Positions 34,469 through 47,515 of a stretch of DNA of 64,000 bases are shown here, one piece after another (the first letter of the stretch is position 1; each line of letters begins with the position of its first letter). Location of the stretch: assembly GCA_034008185.1 (NCBI GenBank), contig CM067084.1, positions 61,766,599 through 61,830,598 of the forward strand, in the 5' to 3' direction. The notes beneath the pieces were generated by a model, which was not told the DNA's origin, made no database searches, and was given only the letters and a program-made list of their open reading frames with translations. The translations under genes and the position numbers were made by a program. Source of the stretch: Gorsachius magnificus. Its lineage: Eukaryota > Chordata > Aves > Pelecaniformes > Ardeidae.

Positions 34469-37400
34469 ATCAGGCTATCTTTCTCAGAGCTATATCTTTT
34501 GATTAAAGTGTAGCTCATAAAGTGGTTTGATATATAGAGTTGTATCAAGCTGTGGAAGAAGTCAGATCTGTTCTGTTGCTGCTACTGTAGACTTTGAACT
34601 ATAGCAGTACTCTTGGTACTGCTTTGCATTTCAGATTCGGAGTTACAATTGCTCATGCTTTTATGTCCTTCCTGTCCTGCCAAGGGTTCCTTCCATTATT
34701 TTACGCTTAGATCTGATACATAAATATATGAGTAGTCATATGAAATTGTGTGATGATAAAGATACGTGTTTATGCTACTGAAAATAATTACTAAATTCAC
34801 TAACAAGAGATAAAAGCAATTAACTTGCATTGTTATTTTGTCTTTTTCATTTTTTAATCTTTTACAACCCCTAGTTATGCTGATTGAATTCAAAGATGAA
34901 AATATTCTGTCCCTGTTTGGTATAACTGACAGTTTAGCTGTAGGAAAATCAAAGGAAAAAAGCTTGCAGAGTATTGCTGGACCCACCAGGAAAATAAGCA
35001 TATGCAACTTGCAGAGTTGTAAAAGTTTTCTAACATTTTCCCTGTGTCTTCTCTCCACTCCTGCCCCAGTTCCCAGATGTGTAGGACTCCCAGGATGCAC
35101 CTACATCACATGCGAGCATAGAAATCCCTGAGCAAGCAGAAACTTTCTCTGCTGTAAAACTAAGTGTAAGGAATAGAATTATCCCTAATCCCAATTCAGA
35201 GGGTGCTTCCTATTTTCCTAATTGTGGAGTGTGCTACAAGTGTAGGTGCCAACCTTAATAAGAGTGGGTAAAAACATGTCCTCAGTTTTTAAGAAATGAA
35301 GGCAAATTTTAGTTTTATATTTTGTTCTGCTCCATAACCATTGTAGTGATGATCATAAACAATTGAAACCATGAATTAATTATTTTATGATTATGTATAG
35401 TACAATTTTTGTGGAGTTAATTATGTAACAAAGAATAGCCCCAAACAAAATGCTAGCAAACTTTGTAATTATGAACATTTTCCAACTGGGAACAGGTGCT
35501 TAGAAGGCATTTACTGGCACTTGTGTGGGCTTCTGTGTGTCTATCAAGATAAAATTACAAAGTGAGTATGACAAGTGCTCTTCTACATGGGGCTCATTTC
35601 TTTTTTTTTAAATTTATCTGGAATTATGTAGCATTAATTTAGCTTTTACATAGATATAAAAAGTACACCGACAAGTTATGTGCAAAGGCTTACAAAGTTT
35701 CTGTGCACTTTTGTATTTCTCCAGCATTGTGATTCAACAAGTAATTAATACTCTTAGTTAAGTAGCTGGTTTAAGGGTAAAAATGTAATGGCTTTTGCTG
35801 TTGAGAGAATATCTAATGTGTCTTTTAAACCATAAATGAAGAAACACAGTTAGCTACCCCAAATTGCAGTGCCCAATAGTTTTCATATTTTTCATTACAT
35901 TTTATGCACTTTCAACCAATATACTGTGAAGAGAGTTTTTTTCTTAAGATATTAATATTTATGTACTTTCATTATTGCCAGAAAGCCAACATCTTCTCAA
36001 CGGTCAGATGAGGTTGTCTGCAAATTGTAGAGCTACAACATTAGTTCATTTATTATTAATAGAGCTCATAAATACTCACACCAACCAAAATAGCCTTAAA
36101 CAATTGCACTTGAATATGATCTGAATTCTTTTCTTCCCCAGGGAGTTCTATTTTCTGGTATATAATTAGGTGTCATCAGCTGCAACAGGAAGAACTCTAC
36201 TCCACCCCATTTCTTACAATAAATGACAGATTTTATAGCCTACAGCTACTAAAATATTTGACTAACTAGGAAACAAAAACAAGCAGTATGGAGAAGTTAT
36301 TATTTTTGACAAAAATGTAATGAGGTTAGTTACTAATAAATTTCTTTTAAGTCTGCTTTTACAAAATTTGAAACACTGTTCTTGAAACAGATAAAGTCCA
36401 GCAGAACCCTGAAACAAATTCAAAGTTATTGCAGTGAAGAATGTTGTAAGTGACCCTGAAAAATATTTGAACTGTGAATTGTACTAGCCTTTGTATATAT
36501 GAATGAACAGATTCAAAAATAGTTAGAGAAAACATTATCCACAGCTGTACAGTCTGCTCTTAATTTGCAGTTTTGCACTCCTTTGCATTGGGAACAAATT
36601 ACAGACTCATAGAAATTTTCACTGGGGCTATATTTCCTCAACATACCAAGCTCTGAAGTGAAGATATTTCAGCATTTTCTGTTGGGTGACCTGTTTATGC
36701 ATAAAGGAGGCAGAGAAAGGCAGGCCACATAGTGAGGTCAAGACTTTCTGCAGCAACTCAAGAAAGCCATCATACTTGTGAATCAGTCTCCTAAGATGTG
36801 ATCCACTGTAGAAATGTTAGTTTAAGTCCAAATTAGACTCATTATCCTTGTCCTTTAAACACTTCCTTGTTACTTAAAAGTGACTCTCAACTTACGAGCT
36901 ATGAATTAATAGTACATTGGATCACCAACATGAAATATTAGCTAATTATTTCTTAATTTGGTATTTAAAAACACATATTCACACTGTGGCTAAGACAGGA
37001 ACAAACGTTTTTCATATGTAGAAAAATTATGTCAGGATAAAAATAAAAATGTCTAAGATTAGAGATGAGGGGGCAAATCTATCTTGATGAGGTGCTAAAA
37101 GGAGCGGGTCACATACAATCTTATTAATTCAAAATAATATTTAAAGTCAAATAGATTCCTGGAAAGAAAAGAGGTAACAAGCTCAGTGGAGGAATAATGA
37201 CTTGTAAACCTGGCATTGGAATAAAAATATCAGCAGTTTTATGCCAAAATCATCCTGAGGCCTTTTTTTAGTATTTGTGATGAGTATGCAGAGAATATAG
37301 AGAAGAATAAATGTTTTTTGCCTTTACAAGCCAATTTTACTTAATTCTGCTCATGTAACAATGAAAATTTATATTTATTGAAGCTAAAAGTGGTTGTCAG

Positions 37401-38401
37401 AAAATTTCTCCAAATTAGAAGAGAAAAACAAGGAGGTAAGTGGCAAATGCCTTTAATAACCAAAAGCTGTGTGTTATTTCAGAATTCATCTCTGTGGCCC
37501 TGGTCTTATTGATGTTAAGTTTTATTTCAGTCAGACCCTAAGAATATATTTCTTAAGTGATTTGGAGACTGGGGGTCAAAATTGAATGTGTTTGTTTTCT
37601 GATATTTTAATACAAAATGAATCTTACATTAAAAAAAAAATCCTTGTAAAGGAATGGCAAACAATCAATAAGGCATCCTCTTGGCATACCACTATACAGA
37701 AAAGTAGTCTTAGGCTTGGTCCAATCATATTTGCAAAAAACCAAGATGACACGCAAATGAAGGAAAGGGAACCTACTGGGGAAAAAAATAACTGAAACAG
37801 AGATGTATCTGACATTGATTAGAAATGCTGAAGAACTTCTTAAACAAAAATAAATGTATTGCTTCTGTTGCTGAGATTAAAAAAAATAAGACATTTGAAA
37901 TAGTCCCTTCATAGTCTTGTGGACTCCTTTGTGTACAACTATAATTGTTATTGTATTTCTCTTGTAAAGAAGTATTCAGTGGCAGAAACTTTAATTAAGA
38001 GAATCAATGACATCATTATCTGTTTTTCCTTGAAAAAGATAAGATCTTAAAACCAAGATCTTAGAATAACTTAGATTAGACTTTAATTTAAACAAAGAAC
38101 TGTATCCATCTATTTTGCCAATACATAATGCTTCATTATTCTAACGTAAGTCGTTAGAAATAAAATAATGCTGTATAAACCCCAAAATGTAGAGAATTGA
38201 CTTCTGGAAGCTGATGGGTACAGCCATTAGTAAAAAGAATTCTTCAGGTCACATTTTTCTGTGAGAACACAGGCTCCTGGTATTATCCAGCCTTTTCCTG
38301 GGTACATTCTGTTAATGATAAATTATCAGTGAACTACTTCTGTACATAAGAAAATCTATCCAAGATTTATTAAGCATATTAAGAATCATATTAAATCATG
38401 C

Positions 38402-38416
38402 TATATATATATATAT
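38402..38416. repeat. (TA)n microsatellite
   Basis: Seven and a half TA units. Confidence 0.85.
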
Positions 38417-38629
38417 GAACTGAAGAAGCAAAAAGAGTAATAAGAACACAAAAGACACACAAAAAAATTAATTAAGCTGGTTTAATAAACTTAAACATAG
38501 AAAAGGCAATTTAATAAAGCTTGGTTTTCCTGGATAGGAAGAGTAGTGGGGGTTAAAAGAGGATTTAATTTCTTAACTGCTTGGGGTTTTGCACTTTAAA
38601 AAGTATAAAATCTGATTCATTTATTGATT

Positions 38630-38645
38630 AAAAAAAAAAAAAAAA
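38630..38645. repeat. Poly-A tract, 16 bases
   Basis: Uninterrupted A run following TTATTGATT. Confidence 0.9.
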
Positions 38646-40689
38646 GCTATACAGTACAAGTATCAGGGTTGCCAAAAAATTAGTAGTGCACAATAGAAAA
38701 ATCAATGCACAGTTAGTTCCAAACAGCTCTTCCCTTTCTCTTATTCACATTTACAGATGACAGAAGAAGGAATTTCATTTAATGTACATCTTTGCAGTGT
38801 ATTTTGAAGAACATTTCTTTCAACATCAATATTGTCTTAAGGAGTTCTCATCAATCACTGTAGTCTTTATGCTATCTCCTCACTTAAGCTAGGACAACTG
38901 TTTGCAGGTCTGTGTTGTGGGACTGAAAATTGATCCAGAGTAAAAATAAGCCATTTTCTTTAGTTATTTTCAACCAAGGGAAATGAAGATAAGGAGTGCC
39001 AGATATGTAGGGACTGGCTGAGTCAGCACAGGCATTGAAAGAAGTGTTTATCAAACTGTAGCCTTTCATGTCTTATTCTGTCACATATGTGCAAAAATTT
39101 GAATTTAGAGGTAATTCAGTGATGAATGCTCATTGACTGCAGCAAGGCTAAATCAAAAACACAAATTAAAAAAAAAATAATTCTTTCATCATATCCTTTT
39201 ATTTCCCCCCTCTGGTTAATATCAGAGCCCAGAGAAGGATCTTAAAATAATGTTAATCTAATTTTAAAATATATTTAATACAAATTTTACTTGGGCTACA
39301 AAGCATTGTGAGACATGGAATATTATGAAAACTTCTCTAAACAGAAGCAGAGACAATAAGAACCCTGGGAAACTATAGACAATATAATAAAAACAACTGT
39401 ACCAGTGTAGCGCACAGCAAACAAAGACACACTATGTTTTCAATGTATCCATTTGTCTGTTGTTCCAGAGCTACAAATAAGTCTTGAAATGCAATCTTAT
39501 ACATCCTGGAGATTCTGACAAAGCATCCTCCTACTCTCAGGAAGTGTAATTATAACTCATATGGTATGATAATGAGCCTCACAAGTCCCTGAAGCAGAAC
39601 CCTGCGTCAGCCTCCCTTGGTGCTAAACACATTCAAGGCTCTGTTGATCTGACAAAACCAGCTCTGAGACAAAAAGTGCAGACTGTAACATGCAGTAGTC
39701 TTTCAACATAAGAGTGCTTTAAAAAAATCATCATAGCGTTTATAAAGGGAACTTTTATGTGTTTTCTACTGCATGGGCACAACTCTCATAGTTGCACTTC
39801 AATTATAATAATCAGAAAAAGTATTAAGATAAATTTTTGTTATTTCATAAAATGCAAATTCTGACAATTAGAAGTAAAAACCACCTATTCCTTGAATTCT
39901 AATATATCACGATAACACATGCTGTTCTCATTGCATATTTTTGGCATGGAACTCTAAGCAAACAGATTGCAATAGTTTGCTTAAAACTAAAAAAGGGATC
40001 AGAAAGACAGCATGAATAACAGATTACCAGTGTATAAAGATCAATAAAAAATTACTAGTAAACAACATCAGAGAATCAAAAATTCAGCAGAAGTATATAT
40101 TTAAAAGAAATTTAAGAGGTCATTTCAAATTTTTCAGAAATTTGGTTTCATAACACCTTGTGGGGGTTTTAGTGATAATCACGCTTTGCCATAAACAAAG
40201 TCAATAGCAACTTTGATTTTCTGACTGGTCAGCATGATTGTTTTAGAAAATTCCATATGACTATGTTATGATTACACTTTATCAAGACAATATCTCAAAA
40301 TATTTTTCTGAGTAAAATGTATATTGATGTTCAAAAATGAAAATAATTCTAAGACCGTAGAGGATATAGGAAAAATACTGTTTCTTATCTAGGTAATATG
40401 CATAAAATACTTTCTTCTTATTTCTACAATTTTAAAAATTTATTTTCATGATTTTGTTTAAAAGGTCTAGTCATATATGCCATGATAAGAGTTTTATTTT
40501 GGTATTTCTAGTACTCTTTGTCCCTATAAAATGAGTTTTAGAGGTGAAGAAAGATATGAAAACACTTGACAACCTTGTAGATTCAAAAGAAGATCCTTCT
40601 GAACAAATACTCGGTGCTCAGGGTATCACATGACATAAGCGATCACGTAAGCTTGGCAGAGATAGCAGCACCAGTACCAGAAGCAGTAC

Positions 40690-40708
40690 AAGTGCCTCAT
40701 TGAGGCAC
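40690..40708. repeat. Perfect 9-bp inverted repeat
   Basis: AGTGCCTCA, one T, then TGAGGCACT. The two arms are exact reverse complements. Confidence 0.9.
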
Positions 40709-42308
40709 TGTCTATGCCAATTAGCATTGCTAATTCATCTGCACTGATTTTAGTGTCTGAATTAGTATTCCTACACAGTGCTTTTCTGTGACAGGTGGCT
40801 ATCCCGACTGACTTGACTTTAGCTTGAACATCTCTATGTCATTCTCCATGACAGGGTATAGATGCACCCACTGGCCCTAGAATGGTTGCTGGAAACATCT
40901 GTGAGATCCCTGTGGACCTGCCCTCCCTTACAGCCACTTCTCCTGTGTCTTCCTGAAGAGTCAGAGCCACCGCACGGACCATCTGTATAACTGCTGGAAT
41001 CAGAATAACACTTTGTGTTGTACCATGTTACCTACTGGTTTCATTACATTTCTTTTTAAAATCAGTCAGTGCATCCTTCCCAGAGACTGGCACGATTGCT
41101 GGTTTGTCAGTGGTTTTATGCTTTTACTTATTTTTCTATAATGTATACAATCCTATTATATCAACTAGAAGAAAGCCATCATTCATTACTTAACAATTAA
41201 ATCATGTCTTAAAATGCAAATATTTTTTGTAATTTAAAATTTAATCCTTTAATATGCTTCAATACTCCAGCTTTTTTTTGGCTTCACTTTACATTTTGTA
41301 CTGTAATGTATATTTCTGTATTGCTTTGTGACATGTTTCTTTTCCGTTCCCTACATAATTGTAGTACTCAATGTACCATTGAATATTACTAAAAATGTGT
41401 CTGTGTACATGAAACAGAAACCCATACTGGGAAGTCTGATGTGTCATTTCTGTTCTAAAAGATTCTTCAAAGGAAACAGGATGCTAACCAAAATGCATTA
41501 TCCATGGTGCCCAAGAGCCTGCTGCAAATAATTCCAAACCTTATGATTCTACTGTGATTTACCACTGACTTTTGTCTAAAATCAAATTGGGATCATGAAT
41601 GGAAAGCTGCATATAATTTATCAAAAATTCTAAGTTTTTTAATTTATTATTTTTCAGCACCTATAAATCCAAGTCTTTAGAAATTACTTGTTAATGTACA
41701 AGGAATTTGGTCAGGCAATGACTTTTTCTTCATTTTTTCCATTGAATAACTACAAATAGATTTTACAGAATGTACTCATTACCTAAACTAATGACATTTT
41801 CAAGAATTGTTTAAAATATTACTTTTTCAATGGTTTGAGTGTACAAAGTAGAATTCAATAATTTGAGGGTACAGCAGCATGCACTGGGTAGTATCAACAC
41901 TTACATTTAATTGCTCTTGTCATGTTTCTATGAAGTAATTAATTTCATTTGGATAGGAGTGAATTGTCTGGTCAGATCTCTTGTCTGACTCATTTAATTG
42001 CCTCAATAAGAGGACAGTTAGAAGGTTTTGAAAGTATGTTCCTCATTTGTGTTATAAAGTAACATTTCACCTCCAGTAAATACTTGATTTCTTCTGTGAA
42101 TAATTACTGAGAAAAATAATATTAGATTATAAAATATAAAAGAAAGAAACACACAGTTAATGTGATTTAGATGAGTTGTTTTTCAGATTTGTTATATTAT
42201 TATTATATCTCCTTCCAATAACAAACAAAACTGAAAACTCATAGAAGGTACACGAATACAATCAGAGAGCAGAAATGCCACATACCTTATGGACTATATA
42301 ATAGGGTA

Positions 42309-42339
42309 TAATACCTATATACCTATATAATAGGTATTA
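42309..42339. repeat. 10-bp inverted repeat in AT-rich DNA
   Basis: TAATACCTAT at 42309-42318 and ATAGGTATTA at 42330-42339 are exact reverse complements with an 11-base loop. Confidence 0.85.
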
Positions 42340-44732
42340 ACAGATTGTTTTGGTATTTTTTAGTACAACAAATGGTCAAAGAAGCCTGTACTTTCTTCTC
42401 CTTTTTTATCCTGATTTTTTCCCAGTTAAATAACTTCAAGATAAATTTTAAAGCATTTTAAATTATTTTAAGGAATGTTCTTAGTGATAAGCTTGAAAAC
42501 AGACTTTACAGGAAAATATCTTTAATATGTTTTAGACATTTTTTTACATTCTGTGGCAAAGTATTCTAAGAAAAATATTTACTATTTCTATAACCACTTC
42601 AGTTGTATACTGAAGGAGATAAAACTTTATATCATGGTTAGGCTTAATACCAAAAAAGAATAGGTGAAGCAAAGGTGACTAAACCAGGGTTATACACCAA
42701 AAAAAATCCATTAATCTGGTGCCTGATCAGGGACATTAAAATTCCATAGGCCATCTAAAGCATCTTTAAAAAGACAAATATGAAAGCTGGATACAGTAAT
42801 TGAGGACTCATTTGCTTTGCACAGAAGCAATTGCTTCAACATAGGTGGTTGCAATGACAAGTACAGAGGCCTTATTGAAATTATTCTCTCCATGTTCCTT
42901 ATTATATATGTGCATAGGGACCAACTACTGTCATTATTTGGACCTAGTCCATAACCTAAGTCACACTCAGTGAAAGATAAGCCCACTTTTCTCATTTCCG
43001 ACATCAAAAGTGGTAAAAAGCAACCTTTATTCCCCTCAGAATCTATTCTTAGACGGCAAAGTGTTTAGAAGTAAACACTAAAAACATTCTTGGAAAAATG
43101 TATTTAAAACATAATTTTGAAAGTAACCTTATTTTTGCTTTAATGTTATTTTTAATAATCTTTAATATTATTACAGGAAAAGATGAGTTCTGTTATGATG
43201 TTTCATTTATTTCAGTGATATTTTTGAAAAAATGGTGAAATTTAGGGGTTGTAATTGAAGATATTTTATATCCATTGGGTATGTGCTGTCCGGATTGAGT
43301 TCAAGTAGCAGTCATAAAAAGCAAATCCAAAAATAAGCTGCATTGCTTCTACTAAGCCGCTCTTAAGTGTCTGATTAATGATTGAACCCACTAAGATGAC
43401 ATGTATTTTCAAGGGACTACCCCAAGAGTGAGGTATTTTAATGCATTAACCTTTCATTTTGTTTTAACTCAGAAACAATTTGTGAGTACATTGAAAATTG
43501 TATGGTGTTCTCCATGCATTGTAAGCAACTTGAAATTCACAATTAGAATGGTATAGATCTCATCCTGGTGGAGGAGTCACATTGCAGGTCAATGTAAGAT
43601 GCCCGCAGAGTTTAACAATGAATAGTTGGGAGAAATCAGAATAGTAATGAAATTATGTCTGACTCGAAACATCCCACAAATGCCACAGATGGAATGAAAG
43701 GCATAGGTAACTGCAACTTAACGTAAAAAATATTCCAGTATCATTCACAGGAATGATTTGATATAAAACCCATTATGGTATTTTCTATACAAAGCAAGAA
43801 ATGTATTTTTTAAATGTTAACAGATCCACGGTTAAGGTGGAACTTTTTTTTTCATTCTGAACCACCTCACACATCGCAGGTCTCCATCTGTACGTGATTA
43901 AGTTACCAACACAAAAGCCAGTTTATTTTACCTTTTCATATTTAAATTAAATGTCATTCTCTTAGTGAAAAAAATACACCTTTAAAGGCATAGATGAATC
44001 CAATCAACCAAATCAGACTTACGGTGACCATCACGGAAATTTTGCCAAGATTTTATCCATTATGATAATCCTTATTTAGTTAGTGATCAAAGATTTGTTT
44101 CCCATTTGTACACAAGTTAGTAAAAGTCAATTCCTGTCTTAGTGACATTTATTTTGCATGAAGACCTAAGAGAAGTTATAAATACAGATAATGTGGAATT
44201 TTTTCAAGAAAAGCACAGTCCAAGCCACTCAGAAAAAAAAATTTATGGTGAAATACAAATATATGCATTAGAGAAGATACACTGAAGTAACAGATACTTC
44301 TAAAATTGCTGTGCTGTAAGATTTCTCCTTCCATTCAGCAGAGTGAAGTAGAAAAAGGTTTACTAAAGTCTTTTATTGAAACTTTTTAAATTTATAGTAT
44401 ACAGAAAATAAAAATGTTAGTCCCTCACTTATACACTATGTTGCACTAAGTAAATAAATTAGTAGAAAAAAATCCTAAATGTTCCAATTTCAAGGCTTTT
44501 TCATATTTTTAATGCTTTTATACTGGTGGAGCAAAAAAATCCTTAGCATTTGGTTAAATAAACTGTTGTGGTTTAGCCCCAGTCAGCAACCAAGCACAAC
44601 ACAGCCGCCTGCTCACCCTCCCCCCTGCCGGTGGGAATTGGAAGAGGAAAAGCAAGAAAACTCATGGTTGAGATAAGAACAGTTTAATAATTTAAATATA
44701 ATAATAGGATTAGTAGCATTAATAATAAAGTA

Positions 44733-44733
<1 letters not shown>

Positions 44734-44777
<44 letters not shown>
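44734..44777. repeat. (TTA)n microsatellite inside the LTR
   Basis: About 14 TTA units between AAAGTAG and CAATGAAAAGG. Confidence 0.95.
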
Positions 44778-44779
<2 letters not shown>

Positions 44780-44796
44780 ATGAAAAGGAAAACAAT

Positions 44797-44811
44797 GAGA
44801 GAGAGAGAGAG
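44797..44811. repeat. (GA)n run inside the LTR
   Basis: About seven GA units just downstream of the TTA array. Confidence 0.85.
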
Positions 44812-45329
44812 GAACAAAGCCCAGGATAAACAAGTGATGCAACTGCTCACTACCCGCCAACAAACACCCAGCCTTTCCCAGCATAGCAATCACTGCTCCC
44901 CAGCCAACTCTCCCCAGCTTATATACTGAGCATGATGCCATATGGTCTGGAATAGCCCTTGGGCCAGTTGGGGTCAGCTGTCCTCGTCGTGCCCCCTCCC
45001 AGCTTCTTGAGCCCCTCGCAGAGCAGGGGAAGCTGAAAAAGTCCTTGACTGGTGTAAGCCCTGCTCAGCAACAACTAAACCATCAGTGTGTTATCAACAT
45101 TCTCCTCGTACTAAATCTAAAACACAGCATTATGCCAGCTACTAGGAAGAAAACTGACTCTATCCCAGCTGAAACCAGGACAATGCAAAGGAAATTTTGA
45201 GAGTAACTGCAATTTAAAAGGTTTTTCAAAGAAATGTAAAATCCTAGAAATGTGAACTGCCAAGGAACTCAGACTATCACATCATCTTGCTTTGAGGCTG
45301 CAAAAAGTATATTTAGACCAATCTTAACA

Positions 45330-46935
45330 GTAATCTATCAAAACTACTCTTTAAAATCTCTAATGACAGGCGCTCAGCAAGTGATGTAGGTAACCTGTTC
45401 TTAACTGTAATAAAAAGATGTTCCTGACATATAACATAAATCTCTCCTACTGCAACTGATTTTATTTTTTTTTATTTTGGTGGCAACATTGAGAACAAAT
45501 GATTGTTCTCCTTACAACAATTTGTATATTAGAGGACTGTTACCATGCCACCCCAAAGTTCTCTTTTCAAGGCTGAATAAGAAAGGCTTTTCAATTTTTC
45601 ATTCAGCCTTTGCTCAGTGGTCATGTTTTCCACACCTATTAACTTTCGTTGCTTCTATCTCACACCCTCCTTTCCTTAGTACTTAAAACTGCATTCAGTA
45701 ATCCTGTCAAGGCTTCACAATTGCTGACTAGAGTGAAATAGTTGCTCCATATGTCTCAGGACTTACATATTTTAAATAATCCTTTTTCTGCTGGTTTTCC
45801 AATATAGACCAATGTTCCATTTGCAACCCATTGTAATCCTTAGGCCCTTTTCTGCAGCATATCTGCCTAGTGAGTTATTCTGTATTTCGCATTTTCTTTT
45901 CCTTCCTGGGCAGTTTGTATCTGTCTTTGTTATTTTCTATTTTACTGCTTTGTACCTTTTCTCCAGTTTATTAAAATCATGCTTAATATAATTCTACTTT
46001 CCAGAATGTCTATAACCTTCCTGGTTAATGTTATATGCAAATACTAGTTGTTTCACTGTAAATGCAAATATTGCATAAATCTGCACTCAAGTATTTCTTT
46101 CAGTCTGACAGTGAACAGATGCTAAGATGTCTCTGCTAAGTGATTCAACTGATTTTACAGTAATTTCCATTGAGAATATATTTCCATACTTCTGACAGTG
46201 TCATATGGAATCGTCACATGTCAGCAGAGAAAAAATATGTAAATACTTCCCTATTACCCACTTAATTGTGCTGTCATGGAAGGGTATCAGATTGGCCTGT
46301 TGTTATTTGTAACTCTGTCATGATTTCAGTAACTCTTGCAGTTACTTTTAATCTACTTCAGATTTTCTAGGTACTCAGAGAGAAAATCACTGATTATTTA
46401 TTGCAGTATCATTCTGTGTGTAAGCTAGGCAGATGATTCATAATACTCTTTTGCTTTTTAGTTTACTAGTTGCGTTTTTCCATTAGATGTCCCCTCAGCC
46501 TTTTTCTGTTCTAAAAAGTTCTCAAAGGTGACTGCTAATGGTTCAGAGAGAATTTTAGTTCATAAATACTTTAGGGAAAAATGTTGTTAACTCATGGTGA
46601 TTTGAACAGATCTGGTTCATCTAAGAACTTTTCTGTCTGTTAACCAATTTTGGCTTATAGTTCTAGCACTTAGTTGCTAATATTAATTATGTTAAGCTTC
46701 TGGTCACAATTAACCTTTTTGGTGAAGAATGAAGAAAAAATATAGTGAAGATTTTGCAGTTCAATATGTCATCTGTTATTTGGTCCTCCTTTCTGTTAAG
46801 TAATAGACATTTGCTCTCTTTCATCTTTTCTTTATTTTAATGAATTTATGGAACTTTTTCATATTTATTTTTATGTAAGTTTCTTGTGGCATTTTTTGTT
46901 CCTCAGCCTTTCTAAGTTTGTTCATACCCACTTTC
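45330..46935 (-). mobile_element. Ancient CR1-type LINE, long but very diverged
   Basis: Read on the - strand, the sequence keeps the order of a CR1 ORF2. At its 5' side (about 46935-46690) is the linker and early reverse transcriptase (phrases around CTTTCTAAGTTTGTTCATAC and TTTTGGTGAAGAATGAAG). In the middle is the stretch around ATCAGATTGGCCTG that corresponds to the reverse transcriptase finger. Toward 45330-45680 is the thumb and C-terminus (CAAGGCTGAATAAGAAAGGC, GTGGTCATGTTTTCCACACC, AAGATGTTCCTGACATATAA). Stops and indels are everywhere, so no protein survives. Divergence is far greater than in the other CR1s here, suggesting an insertion older than modern bird orders. The call rests on remembered similarity to ancient sauropsid CR1 consensus sequences; boundaries are approximate. 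Confidence 0.75.
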
Positions 46936-47515
46936 ATCTTTATTGTTGGAGTACCAGAGTACATACCCATTTAATGGAGTGGATTCTAAAACAGATCAGA
47001 AGACTGAGTCCTGTTAAAGGCAATAAGAATCTCACCATTGACTTGAATGGAGAAGAGATTTCATCCTAAAATGAGAAGGTTTTAATAGGGCCCTCCAAGC
47101 AGAGCAGTCCCATGCATAAAGTCCCAGTCCACCACCAGAATGAAGGGCAGCATAGTCATGTTAGTGCAGCATGCCACCTGTCTAATTAGACCTGGCTCTC
47201 AGTAGGAAACACGGATTCATAGTTTGTCGGAGTCTCTGCATGGAGCTACTCCTTCCCACAAATTTTTTTTATTTATTCAGAGAAATTTATTGAGAGCTAC
47301 CTAACTTTATTCAGAGTTAATCTCTGAAAACAGTGCCACTGAGTGGCATATCCTCAACATATCCTAAATAATCACTTACAGACTAAATTAATGCATATGA
47401 TAAACATCTTGTATTATTCATTGCAGTCATGTATTACTGCACATAATTTTCAGATTTTTTTTTTTTTCTTGCTGGACAATACAAACGTTAAGATCAGTAC
47501 TTATGAATGACAAAG
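46936..47515. other. Unannotated DNA
   Basis: A short interval between the ancient CR1 and the next solo LTR; a T run lies at about 47456-47467. No gene is seen. Confidence 0.5.

Larger units (their letters stand above)
34469..44563. other. Long AT-rich stretch without recognised genes or transposons
   Basis: About 10 kb. It contains a (TA)n run at 38402-38416, a 16-base A run at 38630-38645, a 19-bp near-perfect palindrome at 40690-40708 and a 10-bp inverted repeat at 42309-42339. All open frames are short and none shows a family motif. It might be intergenic, or intronic in a large gene; the sequence alone does not decide. Confidence 0.6.
44564..45182 (+). mobile_element. Solo LTR, expanded by a microsatellite
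   Basis: It starts TGTTGTGGTTTAGCCC and ends GCTGAAACCAGGACA, closely matching the LTR at 47516-48067, for example ATCAACATTCT(C/T)CT(C/A)GTACTA and AGCTAC(T)AGGAAGAAAA. These ends and the resemblance to zebra-finch-type TguLTR5 sequences suggest an avian ERVL-like solo LTR. The family name is from memory and unverified. A TATA-like TTATATA lies at 44919-44925. An insertion of (TTA)n at 44734-44777, with more AT-rich sequence before it, makes this copy about 70 bp longer than its relative. The flanks TAAAC and ATGCA do not match, so no target-site duplication is visible. Confidence 0.88.

Noticed and set aside
42309..42339. Hairpin as a possible terminator or small RNA precursor
   Set aside because: The arms are AT-rich and only 10 bp long. 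Such inverted repeats are common by chance in AT-rich vertebrate DNA.
42711..43007. 98-codon - strand frame
   Set aside because: No motif, repeat or splice context; length is within chance expectation.
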